Of a stretch of DNA of 64,000 bases, positions 44,178-56,265 are shown one piece after another; within the stretch, counting starts at the first letter, position 1, and every line of letters begins with the position of its first letter. This DNA comes from Sternotherus odoratus (lineage: Eukaryota > Chordata > Testudines > Kinosternidae). Made by a program: the position numbers and the translations under genes. The notes under the pieces were generated by a model that searched no databases, was not told the DNA's origin, and saw only the letters and a list, made by a program, of their open reading frames with translations. Location of the stretch: NCBI GenBank assembly GCA_032164245.1, contig JAVMKO010000020.1, positions 12,552,706 through 12,616,705 on the forward strand, read 5' to 3'.

Positions 44178-44689
44178 ATGTTGTGTCAGATGAAATCAAT
44201 AAATTTGTGGGACTTTGATATAAACCCATATGTGGCTCCAAGACTGTGCAATAAAACCTTCATTAGCTTAATGGATCTCTGAACCTTTTGACTTAGAGAG
44301 CTTTGAGTTTTGAGTTAGTTTCCGTGGAAGATTTTACAACCTCAAGTTTCATTGAATTTTTTTCTACAACTCTGGTACGTGTTTTCTCTTGTACATAATA
44401 CAAAGGGAAGTACAGGCTCTTGTGTTTTATTGAATCAGGTCCTTATCAGTTCTCTAGATTAGATAGTATAGAGATAAAATCGGTATTGAACTGAGTAGTT
44501 TATCAAATCCAAACACTTCTATTGGAAGTTATGTGTCTAAATTTCCCCTAGACTACTTAGAAAAATCTTAACTTGGATGTCCATAGATAAACTTGGTCTT
44601 AGAAGGATTTTCTCCCTAAATTTGAGTGAATGCTAACATGCCTATAGCATAAATATAGGTAATTTTGTCACTTCCATGCCAATCCAAGA
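44178..44689. other. Non-coding DNA
   Basis: AT-rich spacer between two retroelement copies; nothing recognised. Confidence 0.45.
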
Positions 44690-45838
44690 ATATTAGAGAG
44701 ACAAAGTGGGGGGAATTGAGGGTCAGTTTTCAGACTGGAGAGAGGGGAATAGCGGTATTCCTCAGGGATCCAAACTGGGACCAGTCCTAGTCAACATATG
44801 ACTAAATGATCTGGAGAAAGAGGTAAACAGTGAGATGGCAAAATTTGCAGATGATACAAAACTACTCAAGATAGTAAAGTCCAAAGCAGACTAAGAAGAG
44901 CTACAAAAGGATTTATCAAAACTGGGCAACAAAATGAATAAAATTAAATGTTGATGAACGCAAAGTAATGCACATTGGAAAACATAATCCCAACTATACA
45001 TATAAAATGATATGGTACACATTTTCTGTTGTCATTTAAGAAAGAGATCTTGGAGTCATTGTGGATAGATCTCTGAAAACTTCCACTCAATGTGCAGTGG
45101 CAGTCAAAAAAGTGAACAGAATATTGGGAATCATCAAGAAAGGAATAGATAATAAAACAAAAAATATCATTTTGCCTCTATATAAATCCATGGTATGTCC
45201 ACATCTTGAATATTGTGTTCAGAGGTGGTCGGTCCATCTCAGAAAAGATATACTGGAATTCAAAAAGATTCCGAAAAGGGCCACAATTTTTTTAAAGGTA
45301 TGGAACAGCTGCCATATGAGGAGAGATTAATAAGGCTGGGACTTTTCAGCTTGGAAAAGAGATGACTAAGGGGGGGATATGATAGAGGTCTATAAAATCA
45401 TGACTTGTGTCGAAAAAGTAAATAAGGAAGTGTTATTTAGTTCTTCTCATAACACAAGAATTAGGGTTCACCAAATGAAATGAATAGACAGCAGGTTTAA
45501 AACACTGTTTTAAACAGGAAGTATTTTATCACACAATGTACAGTCAACCTGTAGAACTCCTTGCCCGATGATGTTGTGAAGGCCAAGACTATAATAGGGT
45601 TCAAAAAAGAACAAGATAAGTCATGGAGGACAGGTCTATCAATGGCTATTGACAGGGATGGTGTCCCTAGCCTTTGTTTACCAGAAGCTGGGAAAGGGCG
45701 ACGGGATGGATCACTTGATGATTTCCTGTTCTGTTCATTCCCTTTGGGGCACCTGGCACTGGCCCCTATTGGAAGACAGGACACTGGGCTAGATGGACCT
45801 TTGGTCTGACAGTATGACCATTCTTATGGTAAAAATTC
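44690..45838 (+). mobile_element. CR1 LINE, 5'-truncated, with RT core remnant
   Basis: Enters ORF2 within the reverse transcriptase: the string coding FADD (44844-44855) is the catalytic motif, preceded by RT-like sequence. It passes through the C-terminal part and a 3' UTR ('ctgggctagatggacctttg', 'gtctgacagtatg'), and ends with 'attcttatgg'. Stops (for example at about 44898) and frameshifts are spread along it. It is the longest CR1 in the window. Confidence 0.9.
45061..45330 (+). pseudogene. CR1 ORF2 C-terminal fragment
   Basis: An 89-codon open piece of ORF2 with AVAVKKVNRILGIIKKGIDN, LYKSMVCPHLEYCVQRW and RKDILEFKKIPKRAT, matching in order the copy at 36105-36647. The frame is lost after 45330. 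Dead copy. Confidence 0.85.
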
Positions 45839-46025
45839 TCTGCCTACCTTTTCTTTGCTGATGGAAGAATCTATGTGTAACACTTCTGTTAATGTTGGCA
45901 GGAGTTGTGTGTGTGATTTTCCTAGGGAAGAGGTTTATCCAATGTTTTCAATAATTTCAAAATAAATGAAACATACTGAAATTTAATCACCGTATAGCTG
46001 AATAGTGAGTGTGTGAGAGTGAGTG

Positions 46026-46029
<4 letters not shown>

Positions 46030-46058
<29 letters not shown>

Positions 46059-46059
46059 T
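46030..46059 (+). repeat. (GT)n microsatellite
   Basis: About 15 GT units; pure. Confidence 0.95.
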
Positions 46060-46090
46060 GGGTTTTAAACACCTTTCCCAAAAGTACGAA

Positions 46091-46471
46091 CAGTCACAGA
46101 CACCGACTTCTAATGGTGAAGGTGGGTACTCAATCCCCCTCCGCCCCTGCCCCACTCCCCCTGACCCCCCATTCCAATCCATTCCCCAAAGTCTCTGCCC
46201 CCTCCCTGCCCCATTCCAACTCCTTCCCCAAATCCCACCCAGCCATGCTTCTTTACCGCCTCCTCCCGAATGTTCCACGTTCCCGCTTCTTCCTCCTGGA
46301 GCTGTTTGGCAGCGGCAAGTGCTTGGAGGAGCGGGGACACAACATTCTCACTGGAGGAGGTGAAATGGGGAAGGGCGGGGAGCTTGGCTGCCGGTGGGTG
46401 CAGCGTACCCACTAATTTTTCCCCAGGAGTGCTCCAGTTCTGGAGCACCCACGGAGTCAGTACCTATGCTA
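46091..46471. mobile_element. MITE-like GC-rich repeat with inverted ends
   Basis: The left end 'cacagacaccgacttctaat' with 'ggtgggtactc' resembles the reverse complement of the right end 'gagcacccacggagtcagta'. The interior is C-rich on the left ('ccctccgcccctgccccact') and has a 'gtgctccagttctggagcac' hairpin at 46430-46449. Widespread in reptiles to my recognition. TSD and superfamily not determined. Frames across it on both strands are composition artefacts. Confidence 0.55.
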
Positions 46472-46479
46472 TCAGCAAT

Positions 46480-48550
46480 TGTACAGCATGCTTATTTCCT
46501 GGTTGCAAACAAAACAGAAACTATCTCTCTAGTCCAGGAGAATGTGAATAACTCAGCAGTACATATCTCCTCCAGCGGTTGAATCAGCAGTTGGCCACAT
46601 CAAAGCCTTTAACCTTAATCATGACTATTTATTTGTGACTTGAGTTGGGGGAGCCAGTTCTGCAGTTCATTCAAACTGATGGGCTCAGTAAATAAAATGC
46701 TAGTTTAGCTAAGAATAAGTACTGTACCACAGATGAAATTATGAACAGAGTATGACACTATTATATTTATTACTGTCCTGTTGCATCAGCAAAACCATTT
46801 TGGACCAAGGTATGATAAGCAGCTATGTTAAGTCAATAATTGTACTTCGGAGGCAATGTAGTTTACATTCATCCTTGGTGGGCAAATTGGAATCTTGGTT
46901 TACTGCAGCTTAGTTTTTCCCCATGGAAGTTTATCTCTTTGATACATTGTAGCACAGGTAATGGCAGTTATGTTCTTGGCAATGAGGCAAGAGTAGCTAG
47001 ATTTTGAGTCTCTCAAGCAGTACCAGTAGCTGGAGAAATATAGAGTGCTGGTTGTCAGTCAATTTCTACCCTAAAAAGTGAGTGTGCTGCTGTAAATCAG
47101 AAATAACTTCATTGAAGTCAATAGATACATGGATGTAAATGAGATAAGGATCAGGCCCATATATATTAGTAGGCTTACCACTTTCTCTAGCAAAGTGTCC
47201 TGATATAGTTATTTAATTAAAACTGTTACCACCACTATCACTTGACTTTTAAAATGAAAATTAAATTAAAAACACATTAATTTGATAGCGTCACTTTTAA
47301 TGTTACAGTGAATTGTTAATTGTACATAAAATACTATTCAGTTAATCTCATGTGTTAGGTCATTAGTGATATCATTAGTGATATCATTAAAGATAATGCT
47401 GGGTTTTAAATACCCTTTCAGCTAGGAAAAAATGTTTCTACTGTTTTTATTTTGTTTGTTTGTTCAGAAAAGAATGAAGTGAGCAAAACAGCCATTCATT
47501 TTAATTACTCATTTCAAATCAGTTTTCTTAATGGATTTATCTCGCTAGCAGGTTTTTTGGTCACAGATGCTTGAAAGATCAATGTTGTTCTTCTAGAAAC
47601 ATTTGAAAATTTTGCAAAGCATTCATTGCTTGTTTTTACAAAACTCTGAATTTGGGGATTGACAACATAGTTTCTCTTTAAACCATTACAGGTAATTTTG
47701 TACATAACGGATTTGAATTGGGCCCCTATTATGTGGAAGCAAGATATTACTACCCTACAACATGTATTATGTGGGGGAAGTAGGAGTGTGAGAATAACAG
47801 CAGTTAAAAATCCTTTCACCCGGGGTCTTTGGCCTGATGTAACTTGAGTTCTTCCACATGCAGATTATGACCTTTATACTCCATCTTAGAAAACATCTCC
47901 ATGGCTGGTTTTGGAACAGACTTGCAGAATAATCATTCTGTGCACTATTGGGCCAGCCTATTTCTGACCTGTGTTCCAACTTTGGGTTTGAAGTATACAG
48001 AAGCTGCACAGTATGCCTCCCTCAAGGCTTGGTCCAAAGTCTGTTGACTTCAGTGGACTTTAGATCAGGTTTTTTAATTCCCAAGAAGTGCATTAACAAT
48101 ATGAAATAGTACTACACATTTCTCAGTTGGTGCAGGATTCTATCTAATGAGGACTAGGTACTGAAATATACTGATAAATCTCACTGAGTCAAACATCTTA
48201 ATTTCTATTTTTTCCCTTCCTGTAAGGCATATGTCAGAAAATGGAGGGTGGAATCCATCTGATAGTCTAACTGGATTTAGTGAAAGAGGAAAATATCACA
48301 TTGGCAACAAATAAACATCATATTGTACAGCTCATCCCTAATAGACTGTGTTTGCAACATTGCCTCATACAAATACATACATATATAAACATTTCAAGGT
48401 TGATGAAAAATGCCAAGTTAAACATAAATGTAGACATAAATTAGCATTTTAAAGAAGAAATACCAGTCTGCCAGTTGCTAATGGCACAGTCAGGCATAAA
48501 TGCTTGTTTTTCTTTCCTCTGAGAGCTATAAAATCCTCTATGCTCTAGAA
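46480..48550. other. Non-coding DNA with a palindromic-repeat remnant
   Basis: No gene is supported. 47080-47160 carries 'tgctgtaaatcagaaataac', 'cattgaagtcaatagata' and 'ggatcaggccca', a palindromic repeat remnant. A small tandem 'gtgatatcatta' duplication lies at about 47365-47390. The antisense frame at 47514-47819 has no recognisable domain. Confidence 0.45.
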
Positions 48551-48554
48551 GTTA

Positions 48555-48640
48555 TTTTGGGGAAGTTCTGTTGCCTGTCCAACATAGGAGGTCAGATTGG
48601 ATGATCCCTTCTGGCCTTGAAATCTGTTTACCTTTACGTT
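48555..48640 (+). repeat. CR1 LINE 3' end fragment
   Basis: Contains 'aggaggtcagattggatgat' and 'cccttctggccttgaaatct', the 3' terminal part of a CR1 subfamily. Confidence 0.65.
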
Positions 48641-48644
48641 CCCC

Positions 48645-49380
48645 CCCCCCAGCTCTGTAATACTAGTGGAACCTCTCAACGGCTATCAATGAATGCTCAG
48701 GAGTGCAGTAGTCACCACACCATCTGTGGGAGCAAATGTAGATAAGTATAGTATGGAGTTGGTGGCACTTTGCAGCCTAGAACTTCTGTGCCATATGGAC
48801 TTATTCTATTACCTGTTGTGATAGAGCTGTGGAGAGGAAGCAGGATTTGCCCTGAAGACAATATTTTTACTGATGAAGAGAGTAATAAGATACTGTGGGG
48901 GTTCAGGCTAGGTTTCCTAAAATGATTCATCCATCGAACTTAGCAACAGCAAAGAGATTGGCACTGAGTATGGAGGAGAAGAGAGACTGGAAGTCGGGGG
49001 GAGATTGGGACTCAGATAGAAAGCATGGAGAGGGAGACTAGAATTGGCTGGACAAGGAGACGAGAACTGGTATGGGAAGGCTGAGGAGTGGAGACTGGGG
49101 CTGGGTAGGCAAAGAGAATGGGACTGGGACAAAGAGTTAGAGGTAAGGAAGTGATGGGACCAGGACATGGACACGTTGGAGGGCGAGGGGTAGAAGAGAT
49201 CAAGCTTTGGGGACATGAGCCAAAAAGTCTGTGCACACTCCAAAGCCTGGACTAGAGCCCAAGATTCCTGAGTCACACCATTTCTCTGCTGTAAGCAAAT
49301 ACCTGTGAAACCCACTGGCAAAGTGTCCCATCCTCCTCTAGCGCTAGACTCACATTCAGGATGACAACCTGATGTTGCTA
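48645..49380. repeat. Purine-rich degenerate tandem segment, repeat-like
   Basis: Between 48965 and 49170 the plus strand repeats variants of 'gagactgg' and 'gactgggac' at irregular spacing. The 134-codon antisense frame here is rich in Ser/Pro/Leu because of this bias and is not a gene. The right part ('agcccaagattcctgagtca') resembles an interspersed repeat I cannot name. Confidence 0.4.
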
Positions 49381-51068
49381 TGATTTATTTCATTAGGTCA
49401 AGTGATAAGAAGTCTGTGGGGAGACTCTAAGGATTCCAGCTCTACTGATGGACGTCAGGGTTGTGCCACACGATGAAATTACTGAGGTTTTCTTTTTTCA
49501 GTTGGCTTTTTAAAAACCTTGCCTATTACACATACATATCCGCACATACACACCCGTGCATACTGTTAAAAGAACATTCGTAAGTGTGCGAAGTCAAGCA
49601 TTCAAAAGTTGACTTTGAGTCCTTAATTCAGCTCCCTTGTGTATATGCATTATGATATACTTTTCTTTTTTGTAATTACATGATGGGGATATGTGTGGAA
49701 GCCTTATTGCACCACGGGAAGCCTCTAACAAAATAGCTACTGTGTCCTCTGGGGATCTCAAAGAACTTACAAGTATTACCTACTTTACAAGGGTGTTGTG
49801 AAAAGGGGTTAATCTTCATTTATGAATAGTGCTGTGTAAGACTTAGGTGGGGGTATTATTTGAGCACCAGAGAGGCTGTTCCAAGGCCAGACATCAGGAG
49901 AGTGTAGGCATCCTGATGGCCTGCTCCTGCTCTGAGTATAAGTATAGGACTATAGTCTCCACCCCTAAGATTTCTCAACACATGATTTCCCTGTTATGCC
50001 TTGAGAGTCGAAATCTTTTTATTTTCTGGTTTGATATTCTTTGCATGCTGGAAGCCTTTTTGATATAGATTTGCCTATTTAGAATGCCAATTTAAAAAAA
50101 ACCACTTGTTTTTTTTCTTTTTAACGATTTATATTCCTTGCATCCTACTTAAAGAAAAAAAAATCTAGATGTTAAAAAATGCATGAAAGATTCTTCAAGT
50201 TTGTAATCCACTTAATATTTAATAAATGCAATATATCATTTTTTATAAATATGTATAACTAAGATATAGATAGATTTTGAATACATAAGGGATTACAACA
50301 GGATAATACATTCATCTCTACTGGCAAGAGAAAGGCCACTAGTGTTTTATGAACATATTAATCCTCATTGGTGGAGATAAATGCCCTACCCTGCTGCAAC
50401 CAATTATAAATGTGGCTTATGCAAAGTTGCTCTTCCTAATTTCCCCAATGTGTAAGTTTCAAATGGAAACTGCTGAAGGGAAGATACCTAAAGCGTCAAT
50501 TAAGTATTAAATTTGAGAAGGAGAATAGTGCTGGTCAAAGGTGCTGCATTGATAACCCTTCTGTACAAAGGAAGAATGTTGCAAATGTGTCCCCATGATG
50601 TTTCCCCAGCTGATGTGCCTCTCTTTCTTGAATAGAGGGAGCCCTCTTTAGGGGCAAAAAGGGAAGTTTCCACTCGGCCCTCGGTCTTTTTTGCTGAGTC
50701 TGCTAACTAGTCCTACTGGAACTTGGGCCTCTGGTTGGGCTGTGTGAAGTGTGCTGTTAGTTCCAGGCCAGCCTGGGAGTGTGCAGAGACCACGTGACAG
50801 TGAAGAGTCACTGCTTTTGCTCTTCGTCCACCTAGCTGATGTTTGGTCTGGTGACTGAACGTGAGAAGCTGGTGTATGCTTTGACTTAAAAATCCCAACG
50901 TTGCTTGGGACCTGCTCATTGGCAAGATGGCCTCTCTCCTCATTTCATAGTGCTGCGGTTGCAGTCACAGTCACTTGACCTGAAACTTCCTCTCTATAAA
51001 GAGAAGTAGCTTCCAGCAGCGTGCTTCTCTGTGAAGTACCTTCACCTATGGAATTTAATCCCCATTCC
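49381..51068. other. Non-coding DNA
   Basis: No gene; A/T tracts at 50090-50170. Nothing else recognised. Confidence 0.45.
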
Positions 51069-51209
51069 TACCCTGTTTCCCCAAAAGTAAGACATCCCCC
51101 GAAAATAAGACGTACTTCCAGTTTTGCCTCTCGCTGTAATATAATGTAATGTAATTTGGGGAGCAAAAATTAATATAAGACACTGTCTTATTTTCGGGGA
51201 AACACGGTA
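51069..51209. mobile_element. TA-flanked MITE (Tc1/mariner-type)
   Basis: The body is 51071-51207 (137 bp). The left end is CCCTGTTTCCCCaaAAgTAAG, and the right end is its inverted partner CTTATTTTCGGGGAAACACGG. TA lies on both sides (51069-51070, 51208-51209), the target of Tc1/mariner-type elements. A second internal 'cccccgaaaataagac' copies the end motif. No transposase. Confidence 0.75.
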
Positions 51210-51670
51210 GATCCAAAAAGAGCCTGACTCTGACATTCAAGACTCCCTGTCTGGCTCACCTCTTTACTTGGGCTGTGTGGTGAAGAGCAGAGCAAGATAA
51301 AGAGGTGGAATACGCTTTGGGTTTGATTCTGGTGAGGTTCCTTTTGTTTTTTAAATCAAAAGGAAGGTAGAGGGATGGATGTGTCTGTAAGTAACACTCT
51401 GATTGGATTGTACATTGTTAGAGGTGCATGGAGCCCAATATGGTCACCTTGGTCACAAATCTAAATGTTTTGAATACATTTCAGATGGGGTGGGAGGAAG
51501 AAGGATACATGCACAAATGTCATTGGTGTGTGTTTGAGTGCACTGCCACATTTAGGGAAATAAAATTACATCTTCTAATTGGCATAATATTGCTGTAAAT
51601 TGCATACACACATAGTTGAAATAACTCAAACATACTTCAAAGTTACCTTCTTTGAATCTACTCTTTGCGA

Positions 51671-51780
51671 GTGTAAGCTATTTGGGGCGGGGGCTGTCTC
51701 TTACTATTTATCTCCACATCATCTGGCACGATGGGATACTGATATAATTAAAGCCTCTAGGCACTACTGTAATAATAAAT
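51671..51780 (+). repeat. Ancient short interspersed repeat (12890 family)
   Basis: 'gtgtaagctatttggggcgg', 'catcatctggcacgatggga' and 'ggcactactgtaataataaa' follow the family order; the clearest copy. Confidence 0.6.
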
Positions 51781-52804
51781 CTTCACCACTACAAATAGAT
51801 TTATTTTTTTACTATTATGTTGCATTTGTATTGGTGGTTTCAGACACTTAAGGAAAAATTTGGTTTGTTCCGTTAATCGTGCTCTCTTCTGGTCTGTTCT
51901 TATCCTTTCCTTAACACCCTTTTCTATAGGCTACAGAGGGAAAGAATGATTTGGATGCATTTGTTTTGTTACTATGTGCTTTTCTTCTCCAAAAAGACAA
52001 TAGTTATTCATAAAAAAATAATTAGACCAAACAAAACAAATTTCAATTATGTTTCTTCTCTTGGAAGTTTGAAGAGAGAGAGTGGGTTTTTTTTCTTTTT
52101 CTTTCTTTTTTTTCCCCTTCAGTCTGGCCAGGTGCCATTTAATGAATTTGGAGGGGGAAATCAATTATGTTCCCTTCCTTCTCATCTGCACTCTTGTAAA
52201 GCTTTAAACCATCCAAGGTGTACCTGATTACATTGTGGGTGACCAACTGTTGCTCTGCTATTCTTCGTCCATGTTTCCAACTTGGTTAGGTTATTGAAAT
52301 AATCTTTTGCAGTACTGGGCCCAAGTAGCGCTCAGGATGCTAACAGCTATCTATCTTTCTCACTATCAGTTGTGGGTCTTTCCTCTTATGTATCCTTCCA
52401 CACTGGTTACAGAATATTATATCTGATGTCCAACTCATTAAAGGAACTCGGTGCTGTTAGTAGATGGACAAGGGGTTGATCTAACCCCTTTGATGGTGAG
52501 GATAAACTACAGCGTGAAGTCCTCTTAGTGAACCTGTGTGGTATAAGTGCCCAAAACAGCACAGGTGCCCATTGGAGCTCTAGGCCTCGGGGAAGATGGG
52601 GCAAAGAAATACAACTCCCCCTTGCTTATTTTTTAAGTTCAGAAGGTGCAGGTAGTGAGGCGGCATAGAATAAGGCAGGGTGAGAAGTAAGAGAAGCCCC
52701 AACCACAACTTTTGTATCTGGGGAGGAGAACCACTCACCAGTAGAGGTGGTTGAAATTTGTTATTTTGAGGTTGCCAGGAAAGGGGGTGGGAGGGAGAGA
52801 GAGA

Positions 52805-52840
52805 GAATGAATGAATGAATGAATGAATGAAAGAATGAAT
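52805..52840 (+). repeat. (GAAT)n microsatellite
   Basis: Eight GAAT units with one GAAA variant. Confidence 0.95.
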
Positions 52841-52874
52841 GTCTGGGATGCAAATTGGGAGTGTTGTGGGATAG

Positions 52875-52945
52875 AAAAGCACTGTTCTGGATCAGCCAGT
52901 GCAGGGACTTGAACTTGGGTCGCCCACATCCCAGAGATCAGTTCC
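52875..52945 (-). repeat. Possible tRNA-derived SINE head
   Basis: The minus strand contains 'acccaagttcaagtccctg', a good match to a Pol III B box (GGTTCRANNCC type), next to 'ctgatccagaacagtgc'. No complete A box or cloverleaf can be drawn, so it is not a tRNA gene. Confidence 0.4.
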
Positions 52946-53229
52946 CCCTAATCACGTCGTATATTCTATGTTTGTGAAAATGTGTCAGAGGTTTTATTTT
53001 CATTCCAGTTGAGAATGAAAACAAACCTTGATGTTGCCGTGAAATGGAATTGTTGTCCTCTGAACAGTTCTGCTTGCCAGCTCGTGAGCTTTCTGTGTGC
53101 CTCTTGAGCACGCTGGGACTATTTTGATTCTCTCGTAGCACCCCCATATCACTCTCACTGAACCTCTTAAAATCCCAGTGTACTGTACACAGGAGAATTT
53201 GGTAAAGTGGCCAGAGAAATATCCAACTT

Positions 53230-53305
53230 ATAAAATGTGCATGCATGCACACACACATATATTTTACATGCATCTGCGCGCACACACACACACATATATA
53301 TTTCA
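53230..53305 (+). repeat. Interrupted (CA)n/(TA)n simple repeat
   Basis: Two CA tracts, each followed by ATATAT, separated by 'catgcatctgcgcg'. Confidence 0.9.
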
Positions 53306-53439
53306 CAGTTGTCTTGAATCTGAATCCTATTCAAACACTTTCATTCACATTACTTGTATCCTGAATCTTTGCAACTCATTCCACTACAATAAGATGGGTA
53401 CTTCATGCAACCTAAGCCCCTCTAAACAACAAGGGAATT

Positions 53440-53590
53440 TTGTATACCACTTGGTGTGGTTTAGTGGTTAAAAGAGGCACTGGAAATCAGGACTTTCACA
53501 TTTTATTCTTGACTTTGTGGCTTGATCTGAGTCACACAATTCCTTTTCATTGTGACTGCTTACCCATCTCTAATATTAATTTGATAATAC
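53440..53590 (+). repeat. MIR-type tRNA-derived SINE
   Basis: The head 'gtgtggtttagtggttaaaa' matches the tRNA A-box region of MIR. 'caggactttcacattttatt' takes the place of the B box (decayed), and 'ttgatctgagtcacacaatt' that of the MIR core. Confidence 0.6.
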
Positions 53591-55374
53591 TGAGTTACCC
53601 AGATTTGTCGTCAGTCTTATTTGATACAAGTAATATGCTCTAGGGGCTGTGATGAAAGACATCATAGTGCAATTATGTTGTTTTTTAAACAGGTGTATAA
53701 CTAATAGTTTCAAAAATTAGTAACTAGTTTTAATATCTACAGACTGCTGCAGTGCACATATAAATAGAAATCAAGCTTTTGAAAGTCAGATAAACAGGAG
53801 TTAGTTTGCAGCTAGAGATTTTGAGCACACTGGTTTTGTGTGATAATATTTTAGATTTATTTCCACAACTTATTGCACATTCATTTTTTGGAGTTTTCAT
53901 TGCAGAAAATTGCCAGGAGGAATGGATTTTGTCTTCCTCAACTGGCAGAACAATTTTCCACCTGTCACCCAAATATTTGATGAGCAGGATTATGGTACAG
54001 CCACTGAGAGTTTATACTTTATATCCATAGGAAGCAAGAGGGTCTGATGAAACTAATATCCTGATATCCGAGGATGACTTGCTGAGATGTATATGCAGCA
54101 CTTGTGACTTTCAACATGCACTGACAATTTGAGAGACCTTGGCTGCAAAAACATGACATGCACACATAATTTTTGGTTGGGCAGAATGGTAAAGTGTTTT
54201 TTTTTTCCAGCAACTTTATATTGCCCAACTGTATTTCTTTCTTTGGAGGAATACTTGCCCTCTTAAATTAACAACTGCAGCATCTGGATTTCCACTAGAG
54301 GTCTTCCAAGTGCTAGCTAGACCCTGAATCTAGTTGGATCGACATATTTCCTAACTGCAGCCAGAGAAGCTATGGAAGCAGGAAACTTCTAGGTTTCGCT
54401 GGGTTTATAGTATGTCCTCTCATTGAAAACACATTGCGTCTGCTCCCAAGATTTCTTATCCCAGGGGGTACAGAGTCTCAATAAGATAATTAATTTCCTT
54501 TCATAAGTGTAGTTACTTGCAACCAGGCCAGCTGAATTATATGGCACCAAACATTCATTTCAGTGGATTCCTTTTGATAAAAACATATTCCTAATCAAAG
54601 AGCTGATGCCTTAAATGATTGTGGAGAGCTGCTTTTTCAATATGAGGGAATGAACCTGGTAAATAGAATGGAAACAATTTAGTGAAATTACATTGCACCC
54701 AGCCTAAAATCTTCACCACCATCTTGGTCAGGCTTTTCCAATGAAGCAAAAGTGATCACTAAAGATGATTCTAGGGTTTGAAGTTGTTTGATTTGGAGTA
54801 CTTAAGATGATAATATGATGATAATATTTTATTTGTGCATCACAACATCTAATGCTACAGCTGGAATATATAAAAACAGAGAGTGGCACAGTGGATTTTT
54901 TTTTCTTTTCTTTTTTCCTGGTTGGAAAGGAAACAAGCTATTGCGAAAAGGTATTAACTTATTCAAAAGCATTTAACAATTATCTGCCCTGGAGTCAGTA
55001 TAATTCACATAAGCAGTCCAGAAATATTGTTATTTCATGTGTATTACAAGTATAACTGGCATAATTATCTTTTGTATTTGGCTCATTAAACATTATTTTT
55101 TAGTGAATCACTGCTGGACAGTCGTCACATTGAAATGAAAAGCCTCCTGCTTTAGGTGCATTGTTTTGTGTTGAAACATTATGGAATTGTAGGTGTATGA
55201 TTTTCTTGTATCCTTAATTCCTTTTCCAGAGAGAGGAAACTGCAGTAGTATTAAATCAACAATTGCCAGTTAATCCAAAAATTTCCCTTCGCATCTTAAG
55301 TGTAACTCATACCTATTGTGTGGGGCAGTTTATTCCCTTTTAATGGTGGTTGGTCAACATATACATTCATGAGC
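53591..55374. other. Non-coding DNA
   Basis: No gene and no clear repeat apart from short T tracts (54195-54208, 54895-54920). Confidence 0.4.
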
Positions 55375-55376
55375 AC

Positions 55377-55585
55377 ATTCTTGGCTTTTAGATCCAGGTC
55401 CAGATCAGATCCAGATCAGATCCAGATGAGATTCTTGGCTTTTTTCTTGGCTTTTAGATCCAGATCAGATCTGATCCAGATCAGATCCAGATCAGATTCT
55501 TGGCTTTTTTCTTGGCTTTTAGATCCAGATCAGATCTGATCCAGATCAGATCCGGATCCAGATCAGACTGATCCTGATCAGTCAC
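55377..55585 (+). repeat. GATC-dense 65-bp minisatellite
   Basis: About 2.7 copies of a 65-bp unit (full copies start at 55431 and 55496): a T-rich part 'attcttggcttttttcttgg' followed by alternating gatcca/gatcag/gatctg blocks. By hand I count about 22 GATC sites within about 190 bp. The block 'gatccagatcagatctgatc' is largely self-complementary. Confidence 0.95.
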
Positions 55586-55833
55586 CACTGTTGACAACTG
55601 ACCTGCAGGCATGACATTACATAAGCACAGTACCACTATAGATACCACTGTTATTTAAGAAAGTTGCTTCTCAAGTGTATAGACAACAGAGAGATTAAAA
55701 AAAACCTGGCAAGCTAGGCTCATCTAGCTCATGGGGGAATCTCTAAGCCAATGTGTTTAGTATTCTTTAAATCTGCAAACATACTGTGTATAAGGCAATA
55801 TTACCATTATATGTGTTACTGTTGATGCTGTGG

Positions 55834-55900
55834 AGAACTTATTTCACCAACACTAAGTATAGTACAACATATAGTTGTACATTACCCTGATTACAAGTGA
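55834..55900 (+). repeat. 67-bp direct repeat, copy 1
   Basis: Matches 56791-56857 at 63 of 67 positions (starts 'agaacttatttcaccaacac'; centre 'acaacatatagttgt' is palindromic). Same orientation, 957 bp apart. Confidence 0.9.
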
Positions 55901-56004
55901 CATTTAAAATAGTTTCTTTTCTTAAACTAATAATAATTACATGCAGTGCACTGCAGCCCTGTATTTTAATGAATGAATTTATCACTATTAGTAGTATGAC
56001 AATG

Positions 56005-56265
56005 CCTAGAGAAGCCAATCAGGGCCCCATTTTACTAATTGCTGTTATACAAACATAGTAAGAGATGGTCTCTGTCCAAATATCTTACAGTCTAAATAGG
56101 TGAGGCATGGGGAAAGGAGGACTATTATCCCTATTTTATAGAGGAGGACCCAAGGCCCAGAGAGATGAAGCATCTTGCCCCAAGTCTTATAGGAAGACTG
56201 TTACAGGAGAGCTGAATTCAAATTCTAGACTCTGAGTGCCAGTCTTGTGGTTCCTCTCCCTTGTT
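56005..56265 (-). repeat. MIR-type CORE-SINE, antisense
   Basis: 'caatcagggccccattttac', 'ggtctctgtccaaatatctt', 'attatccctattttatagag' and 'ccagagagatgaagcatctt' follow the reverse complement of MIR. It lies between the two copies of the 67-bp repeat. Confidence 0.65.

Larger units (their letters stand above)
51210..52870. other. Non-coding DNA with scattered short repeats
   Basis: No gene. T-rich tract at 52085-52115. The 12890-family repeat at 51671-51780 and the (GAAT)n tract at 52805-52840 are listed separately. Confidence 0.45.

Noticed and set aside
46013..46448. Four overlapping frames of 112-130 codons on both strands
   Set aside because: C-rich MITE-like sequence plus a (GT)n tract leaves few stop codons; no domain in any frame.
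48917..49321. 134-codon minus-strand frame rich in Ser, Pro and Leu
   Set aside because: Produced by the purine-rich degenerate repeats on the plus strand; no domain and no exon signals.
52875..52945. A tRNA gene on the minus strand
   Set aside because: Only a B-box-like string is present; no A box at the right distance and no cloverleaf.
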